A stretch of DNA of 64,000 nt from Phaffia rhodozyma (taxonomy: Eukaryota; Basidiomycota; Tremellomycetes; Cystofilobasidiales; Mrakiaceae), in the NCBI GenBank assembly GCA_014706385.1, contig JACGZH010000006.1, forward strand, positions 372,001-436,000. Direction: 5' to 3'. The notes below the pieces were generated by a model, which did no database searches, had not been told where the DNA came from, and saw only the letters and a list, made by a program, of their open reading frames with translations. The position numbers and the translations under genes are program-made. Positions 12,105 through 23,391 of the stretch are shown one piece after another; positions within the stretch are counted from its first letter, which is position 1, and every line of letters begins with the position of its first letter.

Positions 12105-12894
12105 ATGTTCCACACACAACCCAGTGAGTCTTCTCTATCTCGTCTTATCTCCACCTTTTGACGCTGTTTGCTTATCAAGCCCCTGGTCATTCTTCTTTCC
12201 CTATAAAGACTCCCACGGAGGGTCCCAAAGGTTGATAGCTCTGTCCCACCAGAAGCTTGAGTACCTGTCGTACCTCCCGGTCGACGCACCCGTCCTACTC
12301 CGATCAGTCCTCATCTTTAACGCCATTCAAGTTGCCGAGTCGGCCGGCAATGCCCAGCGACTTCGAGAGGAAGAATGGTTCGAGAACACTCTCGGCCAGC
12401 TCGACAGCGACGAGGGTGACGTCTCTGAGATCGCTCCCGGTTCGATGTCTGTGCCATCGCCGGCGTCGGCACACTCGTCCGAATCCTCGGCTATCGTTCA
12501 AGTCCAAGAGGTCGACGATGACGATGACGAAAGCGATCTAGACGACGAAGAGATGTCGTCCCTAACGGGCTCGGTGGACAGTCTGCTCTCTTTCACAATG
12601 GAAGACACTGAGCATAACCATGCCTACCCGACAACCTCGCCTCCTCCTTCTCGACCGGCCTCGCCTCGTCATTCGCCCCCTCCCCAGTTGTTCCTGCCGC
12701 TCCCGGTGGCGAAACGCCCGACCTCGATCGTTCCGTTCGATGATCTGTCAGACGATGACGATGGCCCAGAGCTTGTCACTCCTCCCCAACCAGCCTTACT
12801 CGATGACTTTGACACCCCTTGCGATGGACACTCGACGGATGATTTCGGTTGGAACGCCGAACGCGCCACCCAAGGTCTTCAACTGTTTATCTAG
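12105..12894 (+). CDS. Acidic hypothetical protein
   Basis: The family is not recognised. A first exon of only 19 nt (12105-12123, Met-Phe-His-Thr-Gln-Pro plus one base) joins 12209-12894, giving 234 residues. The N-terminal 60 residues look ordered and helical (LIALSHQKLEYLSYLPVDAP, then VLLRSVLIFNAIQVAE). The rest is low-complexity, with acidic clusters (DDDDDESDLDDEE near residue 130 and DLSDDDDGPE near 190) between Ser/Pro-rich stretches. A short ordered N-terminus with an acidic disordered tail would suit a small nuclear or regulatory protein, but no function is assigned. The unusually long upstream region argues for regulated expression. It is convergent with the HAD phosphatase gene, 305 nt away. 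Confidence 0.65.
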
Positions 12895-13199
12895 TTCCTA
12901 TCTATTGAGCTATCGCCCATATCTTTTCCTCTTTTCTTTTCTTTTTAACCTTGATATGGTTCTCTTCTCTTTCTCGAACTGTCATCTTTAATCATTATCT
13001 TTAATTATTTATTGGGCTACCTGTGTTTCTCTTTTCTTTGATCTTTTACCACTAAATAGATGTCTACTATCTCGTTCGTTCATATTGATGAACCGGTTCT
13101 TCTATAATGTGACGAAAAGAAAAGAGGAAGTACAGACGAGAGATCGAGAACTGGGGATGCGTTGTTCCCCAACGTTGTGAAATGATCTACGAAAATGGT

Positions 13200-14747
13200 C
13201 TAGGCATTCGCCTGCGGATCGTTCCATCGTCTGACAAAGTCTATCGCGCCATCCAACGAGTCAATCACACCCGAATCTGAACCGAGTCCGAGACGCTCCA
13301 ATTCAGCGGATTCATGGGCAGGTAGAGATCGATGAGCGCCATCTGAAGGTTCGGTCGGCCGTCGGATGAGGAGAGATCGGAGCCCGGCTTCAAGAGATCC
13401 CTTGTAGTCTCTTTTAGAGAGGGAGAGAGCCGGGCCGGTGAGCAAGCGAGGGTGAAATAACGGTAAGCAAACGACAAGAAGAGAAAAGAAGAGAAAGGAA
13501 AGAGAAGGAAAAGAGAAGACAGAGACAGAGACGGACGCTTCTAGCTCATCGCCCACCATCAAGACTTCTTCCGGCTTCAGATCCTTCAACGTGTCCTCTC
13601 CGTCTGTCTCTGCCACTCCTGCCCAGCCTGAGTGAGGGTTGGCACCTGCGCCTGTACCCTCGTATCCGGAAGAGACAAGAGGACGGCCGGCTCGGGCTTG
13701 GTCAATCGCGAAATGAAAGATCCGAGCATCAGGCTTCGAATATCCTGATGTATAGTTCAGCGTCGGGGGGCTCGAAAGGAGTGGGCTTATAGACAAAGAG
13801 TCGAGAACCATCACTGTGAGACACACACACACACACACACAAAAGGACAGCCATTTGCCCTTCTACAAGTCAGGAGAGTAAGTCAAAGAAGGAAAGAAAC
13901 AGAAGGAGAAGAAAAGGCGAACAGATCCGATCATCAGCGTTCGACAAGACACCAGTTCGGACACCCATCTGTGAGAGCGCGGTCAGACAGGGGATCGTAT
14001 CGTCGAACGATCTGTATCCTTCCGAAGAGCTGAACCTGTCGATCAACCGCGGTGCGAGTGTGGGTAGCGCTTTCGAGACATCTGTCTCACACGGTCGTAG
14101 CGCGCCGTGCAGCGTTGCGTTTGAATGAGGAAAACGGCCATCCGGTCCATCACTTTGCCCGTCAGTCAAGAAATACTCCACGCACAAGAGGAGCAAGAAA
14201 AAGAAACGGACGATCAGGTGGAACTCCGGCATCTACCAAGGTGGATCTGATCAAGAACGTCCACCAATCTGCAGATGTGATCGGTGGGTTCGCTCGAACG
14301 CCGTACAGCGGTAATCGCCTGTTCAACGCCGGAAATGCTAGTGGTCGTTTGGAATGTTGACACATCAACGAAGAGTCGGAATCGATCGTTTCAGTCTTGA
14401 CAAGCGAGAGAAAGCTTGGGTGGGTGAAATCTAATCATAAGGAACGGCCGGACCAGTCTGAAACCCTTTTCGAATGGCATCTTCCGTCAAGTCCAGATCT
14501 GCCCGTCTAGCTTCTTGGGCATACTGGATATGAATCGGCAGTCTCGGTGTGAGCTAATCGAGAGAGTGTTACTGGAGTGAGTAGTTGCATGTTATCTAAA
14601 CTAACGGGGCTATATACAACTACTAACGAGCGTGTCGAATGCGTCAAATAGGACGAGTCGGATGCGACTAAGAAGGGATATGAGATGGCCAAGCGGTGAT
14701 GAAATTAGTCCAACAGAAAAAGGTTGTTAGACAAAGTCGCACAACAT
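13200..14747 (-). CDS. HAD-superfamily hydrolase, HDHD3-like
   Basis: Seven exons (14747-14743, 14667-14628, 14553-14454, 14337-14225, 14085-13923, 13813-13537, 13410-13200) give 302 residues. All four HAD phosphatase motifs can be read: motif I LVLFDAFDTL (nucleophile Asp), motif II LSNADDR, the motif III lysine in GYSKPDARIF, and motif IV MVGDELEADYKGSLEAGL. The cap region, with PRLPIHIQYAQEA and LPLYG, matches the HDHD3/REG-2 branch, small cytosolic or mitochondrial phosphatases with unsettled substrates. The first coding exon carries just ATG-TT; without it motif I has no start codon. One donor, GT-CCGG at 14453, is weak but required to keep FQTAFPALNRRLPLYG in frame. The joins at 14225 and 14085 are the least certain. 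Confidence 0.82.
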
Positions 14748-14847
14748 CTCCTTTTCCCTTCCTCTTTCAACAAGCAGAAGCCTTCACAAACTTGTTTGAA
14801 CTCATGTGGTCTCTAACGGTCGTCTAATGGTCAGGGGTGAGCAACAG

Positions 14848-14869
14848 ATGGGTACAAGATGGGTACAAG
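14848..14869. repeat. Two tandem 11-bp units upstream of NDUFS6
   Basis: The unit ATGGGTACAAG is repeated exactly twice, followed by a third diverged copy (ATGAGCACCAG). It sits in the 330-nt divergent promoter between the HAD gene and the NDUFS6 gene. The rest of that interval is pyrimidine-rich near 15000-15070 and shows nothing else. The repeat may be a duplicated protein-binding site or simple slippage; the sequence alone cannot tell. Confidence 0.5.
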
Positions 14870-15077
14870 ATGAGCACCAGACGGTCAGTGGTCAGTAGAT
14901 AGAAGGTGATGGGCTCCACGCAGGTGGCCTGTTAGGGTTAACTCGGAGAGATCTCTTCTAAAACGCTTCGATTCCGGTTGGTTGTCTTTCTGTTGAAAGA
15001 CCATCAAACGACCATCCCATCCATCATCCATCCCATCATCTCTTTCATCCCTCTCCTTTCTCTCGTCTATAGCAAGG

Positions 15078-16271
15078 ATGCTCGCTCGATACGTCGCCCG
15101 TAGATCCGTCCCTCTTTCCAGAGCGTTCTCTCAGTCAACTTTCCGATTGGACACCCCAGAGTCCCCTTCGCCTAAACCTCCGGCAAACTCTTTGGCTGAT
15201 TATACCCCAAACACCGCAACGGGTTCTCCTCTCACGATTCCTAACAAGAACACGCCCACCGGCAGTCTTGTCGCCCAGAGTCCTAACTACGCTACGACGT
15301 GAGTGTATCCTTTAGCCTTTTCGCTCGTTCCTTCTTGTTTCATCTTCATCGTGTGCCCTCGAAAAATCTATTGACTCTTTCTACTCTTGTTTGTCTGGTC
15401 CTTTTTGTCGTCTCCGTCTGATGATAACTATCCAGCTGGTCGCCATCTCAGCTACCTCGAAACCTTGCATTCACTGGGGCTCGATTCGAGCAGACTCTCC
15501 TCGAGTACCAACCCAAGCCGGAGAGTGCTATGGAGATGATCTCTCAGGTCCCGGTCATCATGGTTCACGGCAGGAAGGCCGTGTGTGATGGTGGTCAGTT
15601 CATCTTCTCTTTCTTTCTTCCTTCTATCAAGTAAAGCGAGACCGATCAAAGCAAGCAAAGAAAACGAAACGGATGGAAGGGAAGTTTAGGTTTGGATGGA
15701 TAGACGAACCACAAGTGTCGATGGAGGGATACAGACCATGTCACTGTATCAGGAAGGCGAGGATCTGGGCAGATTATGCCGACCAGACATGCCCCGGCCC
15801 AAATGGATGAAACAGACTTTCTCATATTGGATCCTACTCGTCCAACTCAGTATCGAACCCGATCATCTGAATGTCTATGTTTTGAACACTTTTACTGGTT
15901 TGAATAGGAGGAGGAGCCCTTGGTCATCCTAAAGTATACATCAATCTCGATCAGCCCGGCCCAAGATCGTACGTGTCGGATTTCCTCTATCTCATTCCTA
16001 ACCCCATCTAAAGCAATCCTCACAGTAAAGTTGACTTTTGTGTGCTTCTTTGCCTTCGTTTCATCAAAACCTCACCGGCCTCTCCTGAAACGTTCAAATA
16101 CAAAACCACTACAGTTGCGGTTACTGGTTAGTCTTATCTAAGGTTCTCTCTGCCCAGGAAATAAGACTTGTCAGGATCTCCGCTGACATCGACTTGAGCT
16201 TTTCCAACTGAATCAAAACAATCTACAGCGGCGTTCGATATGAACAGGAACATTCTGACGCTCACCACTAG
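15078..16271 (+). CDS. NDUFS6: NADH:ubiquinone oxidoreductase NDUFS6-like zinc subunit
   Basis: This is the 13-kDa accessory subunit of mitochondrial complex I, needed late in assembly of the N module. Exons 15078-15298, 15436-15593, 15908-15968, 16115-16126 and 16229-16271 give 164 residues. The N-terminus (MLARYVARRSVPLSRAFSQS) is a basic, acid-free matrix presequence. The family core is plain: RFEQTLLEYQPKP, then [20 protein letters not shown], then CGYCGVRYEQEH. Cys, His, Cys and Cys of these motifs bind zinc. The fourth exon is only 12 nt and encodes most of CGYC, so the zinc knuckle depends on micro-exon recognition. Its presence means the organism has a true complex I, which excludes Saccharomyces-type yeasts. 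Confidence 0.93.
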
Positions 16272-16781
16272 AGATCTTTTGTTCATCCTTGTATGGTTCA
16301 GGCCTTCCTTGTCCTTTTTGACCCCTCTTTGTCTTGAACACTTCTTTCCTTCTTCCCTCCTCTTTTGTCTTCTTGCCGGCTTGGTTGTATCATGCTTTCT
16401 TCTCAGTGCGAACGGTGTCGACCAATGGGTTCTTCCGACCAAAACGCGCAGAGAGATCAACCTCTTTTCCTTTGAATCCTCTGTTGTCTTGCCATTCCTC
16501 TTTGTTGTCATTTTTCTTATAGTTTGTATGTTCTTCTTCCTTGTTCTTGTTTCTTGTATGATGAGATCCCGTCTTGTTTTTTACGAAAGAAACTCGACTA
16601 GGAGCGAGAAAACAAAAATCAAGAAAGATTGTTGTGCTCCTTCACCCACGTAACTTACCTTTGGCAGCCAGACATTGTGAATCATCCTAAGTTATCAAGT
16701 TTGGCAATTAAATACTATATGATCGAGATCCAAATCTCCTTCCCAACTGATTCGCATAGACGGTCATCTCGACCGACCACT
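16272..16781. other. Convergent 3' region, no gene seen
   Basis: This 510-nt interval separates the stop codons of NDUFS6 (+) and the JTB-like gene (-). It is T-rich with several AATAAA/TATAAA-like strings and no open frame with coding character. It most likely holds both 3' untranslated regions and terminators. Confidence 0.5.
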
Positions 16782-17627
16782 CTATAAAGAAAACCCAAGG
16801 AATCGACTGCCTCCACCTGTACCAGGTATCCCGATCCGAGCGGCCAACATCCGGTATTGAAGTGTCGCCAGCTTTCGACCTCGGAGGAGCATCAGAGTCG
16901 TTGCTAGCACAAAGAATAGCATGTTTACCGTCTTTCAAGAAACTTTTCGTTAGTTTTGTCTTGAGGGATGAGACATGTGAAGAAGAAGAAGAAGAAGAAG
17001 GAGGAGAAACGCACGACAAATTCCCAGTAATCTGTTCGTTCTTTCGAAACAACCCTCCCACATGCCTCCCAAGCCGGGATCTCATTCTCGTGCAGCTCAT
17101 GTGAACTCGGACTGGTAGACGGATCTCCACCTGGGTTGTTAGGGTGATGAAGGCTTCCTTTAGGCACACAGTGTAGTAATCTACGATTCCCGTACGGTTG
17201 ACAGAAAGGTTCGTGTCTCTATTCATGACGGCATCCGAAATCGTTTTCCGAACGACGCAAGTGAATGAGCTTGGTTAGCGTCTTGAGTTTGAACCAGCTA
17301 ACGACTCAGGACGAGGCCAACACCGATGAACACCGAGATAAGACAAAGTGTCAGACAAACCTGCGAAGCCGGACATCGTTCACATTCTCCAAACGGCCGA
17401 CAATCGAAATCTTGATGGGACGGTTTGTTCTGAGCTAACTCTGTCGTCGTAGGGAACGCCGGTCCAGAATCCACTTGACGTGGATTCGTTCCTCTGATCA
17501 ACACAGGAGAGGTACCGTTTGTAGGTGAAGCGAGAGTGGGGTTGATCATCTGGAGGATAATCGTCAGGATTAGGAGAAGAGACAGGAGAAAAGATGAAGG
17601 AGATCCAGAGGAGAACATGTTGGTCAT
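16782..17627 (-). CDS. Single-pass membrane protein with JTB-like cysteine-rich luminal domain
   Basis: Exons 17627-17361, 17218-17015 and 16931-16782 give 206 residues. A signal sequence or anchor (FLLSLLLILTIILQMINPTL) is followed by a luminal region with CRPFGECERCPASQ, then EPFCQPYGNRRLLHC, then AWEACGRVVSKERTDYWEFV. A second hydrophobic segment (MLFFVLATTLMLL) and a basic cytosolic tail (RGRKLATLQYRMLAARIG) complete the protein. The arrangement C-x-x-C, then a Cys-rich loop, then a short aromatic helix directly before a TM helix, resembles the animal JTB (jumping translocation breakpoint) family. The resemblance is by eye and modest. Family function is unclear. An in-frame start at 17705 would lengthen the N-terminus; 17627 puts the hydrophobic stretch nearer the start. 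Confidence 0.7.
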
Positions 17628-18326
17628 GACGTCCGGGTGCGATCTAGCATAAGCGAATTCGATAATGTATAGAGTCAGCTGGAGTGAGCGAAAGAAAGAC
17701 GACACGGTCAGGACAGAACATACACAGATGCCAATTTTTTTAAGCTCAATGAACGCCTGAGCACGACGTGTGGTACAAATACAACCCAGAAGCTTGTGGA
17801 GGCTGGTATGAGCTGTTTGGCGAGCGTCGAAAGATGGATGGTGATGGTAATGAGGCGAGGAGCGAGTCGGGTCTCAGACACGGCCGGGAGATTCATATGC
17901 ACGACCGACGCGATTTTGCAAGAGCGCGCGTGTCGATCAAGTAGCGATGTCCAGATGAGTTCGAAAACAGACAATGCATATGATTTTCTTTATCGGCAAC
18001 GGTGTGAAGTTATTAGAGTAGAGTAGAGCATGTAAAAGGGTATGTTGGTCGTGCTGACGAAGGAACGAAAAAGGATAGGAAGTGAGCGAGAAAAAGAAGA
18101 AAGAGGAAAACATGATGGAGAAGTACAAGGGAACAATAGAGTGAAACACAAAAACCGAAAAACAAAGTCGAAGAAGAAATGGGGAGAGAGAGAGAAAGGA
18201 TAGATAACGGATGGACAATGTGATAAAGATGCTAGAGATAACAATGATGGTAAAGAAAGAACGGACGATGCAAGAAAGGAGAGCACGGCGCGCAAGGGTC
18301 ATGGAAGCTCCTCGGTTTCATTCTAT
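17628..18326. other. Intergenic region between two minus-strand genes
   Basis: This is 700 nt between the CENP-C stop and the JTB-like start, both genes on the minus strand. Bases 18060-18290 are strongly purine-rich on the plus strand (pyrimidine-rich on the coding strand), which fits the promoter or leader of the JTB-like gene. The long open frames here on the minus strand are Ser/Phe/Leu-rich translations of that tract and look non-coding. Confidence 0.4.
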
Positions 18327-21300
18327 CTAGTCTGCATTTCTAACGTCTCCTTTCCTAGACGTGGGATGGGATGAGGGAGGCGCACCGATCGGCATGACCT
18401 CATCCTCATCCGCTGCCATCTTTCTCGCCTGAGCAAAGAACAGCTTGGCGGGCCGACGAGAGATTGTCGTAATCGAGTATTGATTCCCTATGACACGAGC
18501 CAAATGAAGAATGAAAGAACGATGTTTAGCTACCTTTGGGAAAAAAGATCAATTCAGTCATCGAATGTTCTGACGCTTACCTCGTGGTACCATGAATTGG
18601 CCAAGTGGAGCCATGGTGAACATCGTGCGATGGATCTTCACGCTGACCGCTCCTTCCAAAACGATGAACAGCTATTGAACCAAACAATACATCAGCTTGG
18701 GTAACTCGATCCAGATATCACAACACCAACCGTGAACATCAGAAGAAACGCAACTCACGTAGGTGTTGTCTTTTGTCGGTTTGCTAGGTTTCTCACTCCC
18801 CACAGGAATCTCAAGCATCCCAGAGGCCACAAAGCTTGCGTCTCCCAAGACCTTTTGAAACTTGAATCCGTTTGTATCTCCAGGCATTGTTCGATAGCTG
18901 AGCATATGCGATGGATAGGCAATTCCTGTAGATTTGAGGAAGACATACAACGTCGTGCAATTCATCAGGCGGTTAGCAAACATCTCCGAGGTCCGTTTTA
19001 ATTGAGTAAAAGGAGAAGGGAGGACCTACGTCGCTCAACGTCAGTCTTGGTCACATAATCCATCACAAGACCCATCTCGCTCGTGTCCTGATCCCAACCA
19101 GTCTCCTCCGGGAGTTCTCCCTCACGCTTGACACTCGCTCCTCTCGGAACTGAAGACCCCGCCCGGCTCTTCTTACTCCTTGCTCGGCCGACCCGACTCA
19201 GATGTTGCGGAGGCGGTTTGGGTGGATCGATTATTCCTTTGTAGACTGGAACCGGGGCCGTTCCGTGTTCTTTACGACCAAAGACTACTCGTTCCCCTCG
19301 CCAATACTCGAGGACAGGGAATTTACGACGTCGAGATTTCCGTTGACCGGAACCATCATCTTCTCCATCGTGATCAGAGTTGGCATCCACGAATGCTGAT
19401 ACAGCGCAAGATATGAAAGAAGAGAACGATTATGGTCAGTCAGCTGCAGAAGAAGATTATCTAGAGCACTGAGAGAATGCACTTACTATGACGGGCAGTA
19501 GGGGCAGGTGTAACTTTCGGTTTCTTCCTTGATTTGACCTCTTTGGTTTTCGGTTGTACCTTCTGGACAGGGAGCGGGCGCGATGGGGCCTCCTCATGAT
19601 CAGACTCATCATTCTCGTACTGTATACTATCATCAAAAACGTCGTCTACGGCAGCATCTCCAGTTTGGTAATCATCCTGTTCATTCTGAGCATGCTGATC
19701 TTCTTCCTCCTCATCTTCGTCCATAGTGACTACCCGAGGTCGTTTTGTGGATCCGTTTGATCCAGTCGAAGTCCTTCCTTTACTCTTGTATTTTCTGACA
19801 GGCGCCTCTTCCTCCTCTTCCTCCTCTTCCTCTTCCTCTTCTACCTGGTTTTGACCAAGACCTGATCCGGGACTGAGACTATGGGGCATCGACAAATTGC
19901 TATCGCCCTCATCAATGATCGTCTCGTCCATGGCGCCTTCAATCCCATCATCCGAATACACGTCTTGTCCGCCTCCAAAGTCCTCGCCATTGATGTACTC
20001 CGTTGTATCGGCTGCGAACGACGCATCATTCGCAGGCGCCGGCTTTGTCAACTCATCTCGCAAGGGAGAGCTGAACGTCCGAGGCGCCGGATGAGCAGAC
20101 GAGCGCCGACCTTGAGATAATCGGGCATCAGTTCTTCTGAAGGCCTCGATCTCACCATCATCACCCCGCTCAGTAAGTTGAGCTTCATCTGAAACGATAG
20201 TTCGCTGGGAAACTGCTTGAGATGGTCGACTAGATTTCCGACTCTGGGATCGGTTGGGAGAAGGAAGGGAGTCGTAGGACTGTTGGAAGACAGCAGAAAT
20301 CTGAGGTTCACTTCGTTTTCGGGATGATGTTATAGAGGTCAACGAGGTGGAGGCTGATGCGGCTGTTTTCGGAAAAGGAAAAAAGAAAAAAGAGTTTCAA
20401 GAGCGCGATGAGATTCACGATTAGAAATGTATCCGGTGAAGAAGAGAAATTAGATAAACGTACTCCGAACGACCGGCATATATCTCTTCGACGGTGTATC
20501 TAAGAGTCAAGTTGAAAACGAAGACCATGAAAAAGAATGAGCCTTAGAGCACGGAATCTTCTGGTGGATACCCCAGAGTTCACCGCGCGGACGGTTTTTT
20601 CATACTCATTCGTACTTGACGATTAGTGGGCGAGATCAACCGAGCAAAAAGCACTAACCCTTCTCTTGTGGACTGAGTGACTCTCCCATCCCTTCTCTCA
20701 TGTCCCTTCTCAGAGCCTGGTTGACCACGTCATTCACATCCATTGAGCTTCTTCTACCTGACCGGGTGATGGATCCACTCAAGTACGGCGAGCTACTCGG
20801 ACCTCCTGGCGTGTCTGACAAGGCGGAAAAGTTTATACCGCCGAATCGGGAGGCATTTGCGGCGGGAGATTTGAAGAACTCATCGATATCCTCAAAGTTG
20901 TCTGGTCCTCGACGAGGTACGTTTTGAGGCATTGGCTTTCCGGTGATTCTATGAACCATCATATATTTTCCAAGAAAAAACGAAGAGGCATCATGGCATT
21001 AGTAAGGAGCGCGTCGTAGAGGAAATGACGAGTCATGATCTTAAGTTGTTCAAGCTGCACGAAGACAACCAACTCTGATCCGTTTCCAGTGCAATAGCAA
21101 CCTAAAGAGAATCTCTAGGTTGACTCGCCTGTCTATATTTGGTTCGTTTATCCTCTCTTGCTAAGGTGGCCGGGCTAGCTAGCCAACTAGCTGACCAACC
21201 AGGTTCACAGACGCGTCTCCTTGCCAGTACATTCCTTGCCTCTTGTTTGAACCGCGTTGATCTCTACTAGTCATTCCTTACACGATCAAACAACAACAGC

Positions 21301-21506
21301 CGTCTTATTTACTTCTGAGAGGGATCTAACACTCACGCTCCCTTGTTGGCCGGATCGTGCGAAAACGGCACATATTGTTTTCCCGCATTGAACTCTTGTT
21401 GCCGTCGGGAAGGACCTCCGTTAGGCTGAGGAGCGTTGGCGAGTGACGCTCTGGAGAGCGGACCATCAGCTGTTGACGACGGCCTTGCGCCTGACTTTTG
21501 AGACAT
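18327..21506 (-). CDS. MIF2: Inner kinetochore protein CENP-C/Mif2
   Basis: CENP-C binds CENP-A nucleosomes and recruits the Mis12 complex, so it anchors the kinetochore to the centromere. Eight exons (21506-21337, 20948-20659, 20499-20464, 20362-19487, 19395-19030, 18925-18759, 18671-18581, 18487-18327) give 718 residues. The CENP-C signature reads RRRKFPVLEYWRGERVVFGR (about residue 470). The C-terminal cupin that dimerises the protein is clear, with LFIVLEGAVSVKIHRTMFTM, FMVPRGNQYSI and PAKLFFAQARKM. The middle is disordered with a run of about 12 glutamates near 19805-19845. The N-terminus (QEFNAGKQYVPFSHDPANKG, then EDIDEFFKSP) resembles the Mif2 Mis12-binding region. Intron 1 is long (388 nt). 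It is divergent from CMS1 across a TCACGTGA site. Confidence 0.94.
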
Positions 21507-21663
21507 AAGAGTAGAGAGGAGTCTGAGAGATCTGGGTGCCGAGGATAGGAAGGAATGCTATGGGTGATGGATGGGTGGATGGATAAAGAGGAAAGAGAGA
21601 AAGAAAGAAGGGAAGAATGGTATGTTGAAGGATGATTGTGGCGTTGAACTTTGAACGCGTTGG

Positions 21664-21671
21664 TCACGTGA
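21664..21671. promoter_or_regulatory. TCACGTGA palindrome in the CENP-C/CMS1 divergent promoter
   Basis: A perfect 8-bp palindrome with E-box core CACGTG lies 158 nt from the CENP-C start and 111 nt from the CMS1 start. CACGTG is the known target of bHLH factors such as Cbf1. The same octamer sits in two other divergent promoters of this window, which supports function. The binding factor is inference. Confidence 0.55.
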
Positions 21672-21781
21672 ACACAGCCCCAAAATAACGTGCTTACCCT
21701 TCCCCCAAATTTCTGCCCCACACGGAATTTCATTCGCCTTTCTTTTCTCTCGACCTCCGACTGTTCACCATGCATTGCACC

Positions 21782-23391
21782 ATGGCCGACGATCTAGAGG
21801 ACGACTACGTGCAGGGAGCCGACGAATTTCTCTCCGAGGGTGAAGGATCTGTCTACGATGATGAAGGAGCAGCCGATATCGAAGGCGAGGGACTCATCCC
21901 AGAAATTCCTACCTCTAAGCCGATAGCCGGTTCGAAACGAAAAGCTGGCGGTCAGGATGGTGAGGACGAGGATGACGAAGACGAGAATGACGGTCAGACA
22001 GGTGCATCTGCTAGAGTAGACATGTCCAACATGACGGCCGAGGAAAAGAAGAAGGAGAAAAAGAGGCGAAACAAAGAGAAGCTTAAGGAGAAAAAGGTAT
22101 GTGTCCCCGTTGTCTCTCTCTCAGGTCATCGACGGAAGAAAGACTGAAGGATAAAACACGTCGCTTAGCTGACCTAGACCGTATGATCTTTCGTATCCTC
22201 ATCTCTTGTCTCACTACAAAAATGCACGCACACACGCACACATAATCACCCGTATCTATACCCATAATCTTCATATTCATACCCAAAAAAGAAACTTCGA
22301 ATGACCGACTCCTTGACAAAAGCAACTCTTGTCAACTCGACCTCCGAGGCTTCCTCGACGTCTGGCTTGCTTAGCCTCCTGCGAAAGAACCAACGACTCG
22401 CCTTGAGCGCCTTATCCGATCTTGAGTGGGATGATTGGGAACTTCCTGGTAGGTGTATCTTTCTATGCGACCAATACCCTTCGCAAGCTCATCACCGAAT
22501 ATATCTCTTTCATGAATACAAGAATCTGCCATTCTTCAACTATCCACTAGCATTCCATCGCCTCCAACATTGTCCTCTCTGCTGCAAAACCTTCCTAGGC
22601 CCCTCCCTAAGAGTCCTCCCACAGTAAACGGAGCTCCTCATGTGCTTATTCTCGCCAGTTCTGGAATCCGATGCGCAGACCTTGTGCGTGAACTCCGAGA
22701 TATCATCGCAAAGGAATCAGGTGTTGTTCCTGTGGTGGAAGGCGAAGACTCGACTGGTTCGGCTAAAGGATACGGGAAGGGAAAGACGAACGGAAAAGGA
22801 AAAGGAAAAACAACTGGAGACTCCAAAGGGAACGGAGAGATCGCCAAGGTTTGTCTTTTTCTTTGATAGTTCTTATCTTTTCTCTTTATCCTTTTGAAGA
22901 ACGTGTGACCGATCAATATTAATCGACATTCCCTTTTTTTAATAAACTTTATCACCATCTCAATCGGCCGACTGTGCTCATTTTCCTTGTTGTTCACGCC
23001 AAACAGTTGTTCGCCAAACATTTCAAATTGGCAGAGCACATCACGTATCTCTCGACGACAAAGATTTCTCTGGCAGTTGGAACCCCTCATCGAGTCGGTG
23101 AACTTATTCGAGCCAGTTCGTCTTTTTCACTCTTCTTTTTTCGCATCCTCTCCTTCCTTTCTTCATTGATCGCCTTGTTAACCATACTCTCTTGGTCTCT
23201 CAGATGCTCTCAAGCCCCCACCGTATATCCTCCTGGATCTTACCTACAAAGATGCTAAATCTCGGACCTTGCTCGAGAGTCCAGAAGGAAGAGCTCAGAT
23301 CTGGAAGGACGTTTTAGGGAAAGACAGCTTGTTGGATAGGTTGAGGCTAGAGGACCAGGATGAGGGAGCAGTTCGGATAGGTGCCTTCTGA
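21782..23391 (+). CDS. CMS1: Cms1/CMSS1-like 90S pre-ribosome protein
   Basis: Cms1 is a U3-containing SSU processome component related in fold to DEAD-box helicase N-domains but without a full helicase. Exons 21782-22096, 22292-22448, 22523-22848, 23007-23115 and 23204-23391 give 364 residues. The N-terminus is acidic and then highly basic (KKKEKKRRNKEKLKEKK). The core matches the family: APHVLILASSGIRCADLVRE, LFAKHFKLAEHITYL, ISLAVGTPHRVGELI and YILLDLTYKDAKSRTLLE. The start at 21782 has a strong context (caccATGGcc) and is preferred over the in-frame ATG at 21770. A Gly/Lys-rich repeat (KGKTNGKGKGK) fills the loop encoded at the end of exon 3. It neighbours other ribosome-linked genes (CCDC124, RRP15). 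Confidence 0.92.

Noticed and set aside
18003..18302. Long minus-strand ORFs rich in Ser/Phe/Leu that could be a membrane protein.
   Set aside because: They are translations of a polypyrimidine tract in two overlapping frames, with no family match and no splice context.
19797..19850. CTC/CTT repeat as a possible microsatellite element.
   Set aside because: It encodes the glutamate run of CENP-C, a normal acidic tract in this family, so it is not a separate repeat feature.
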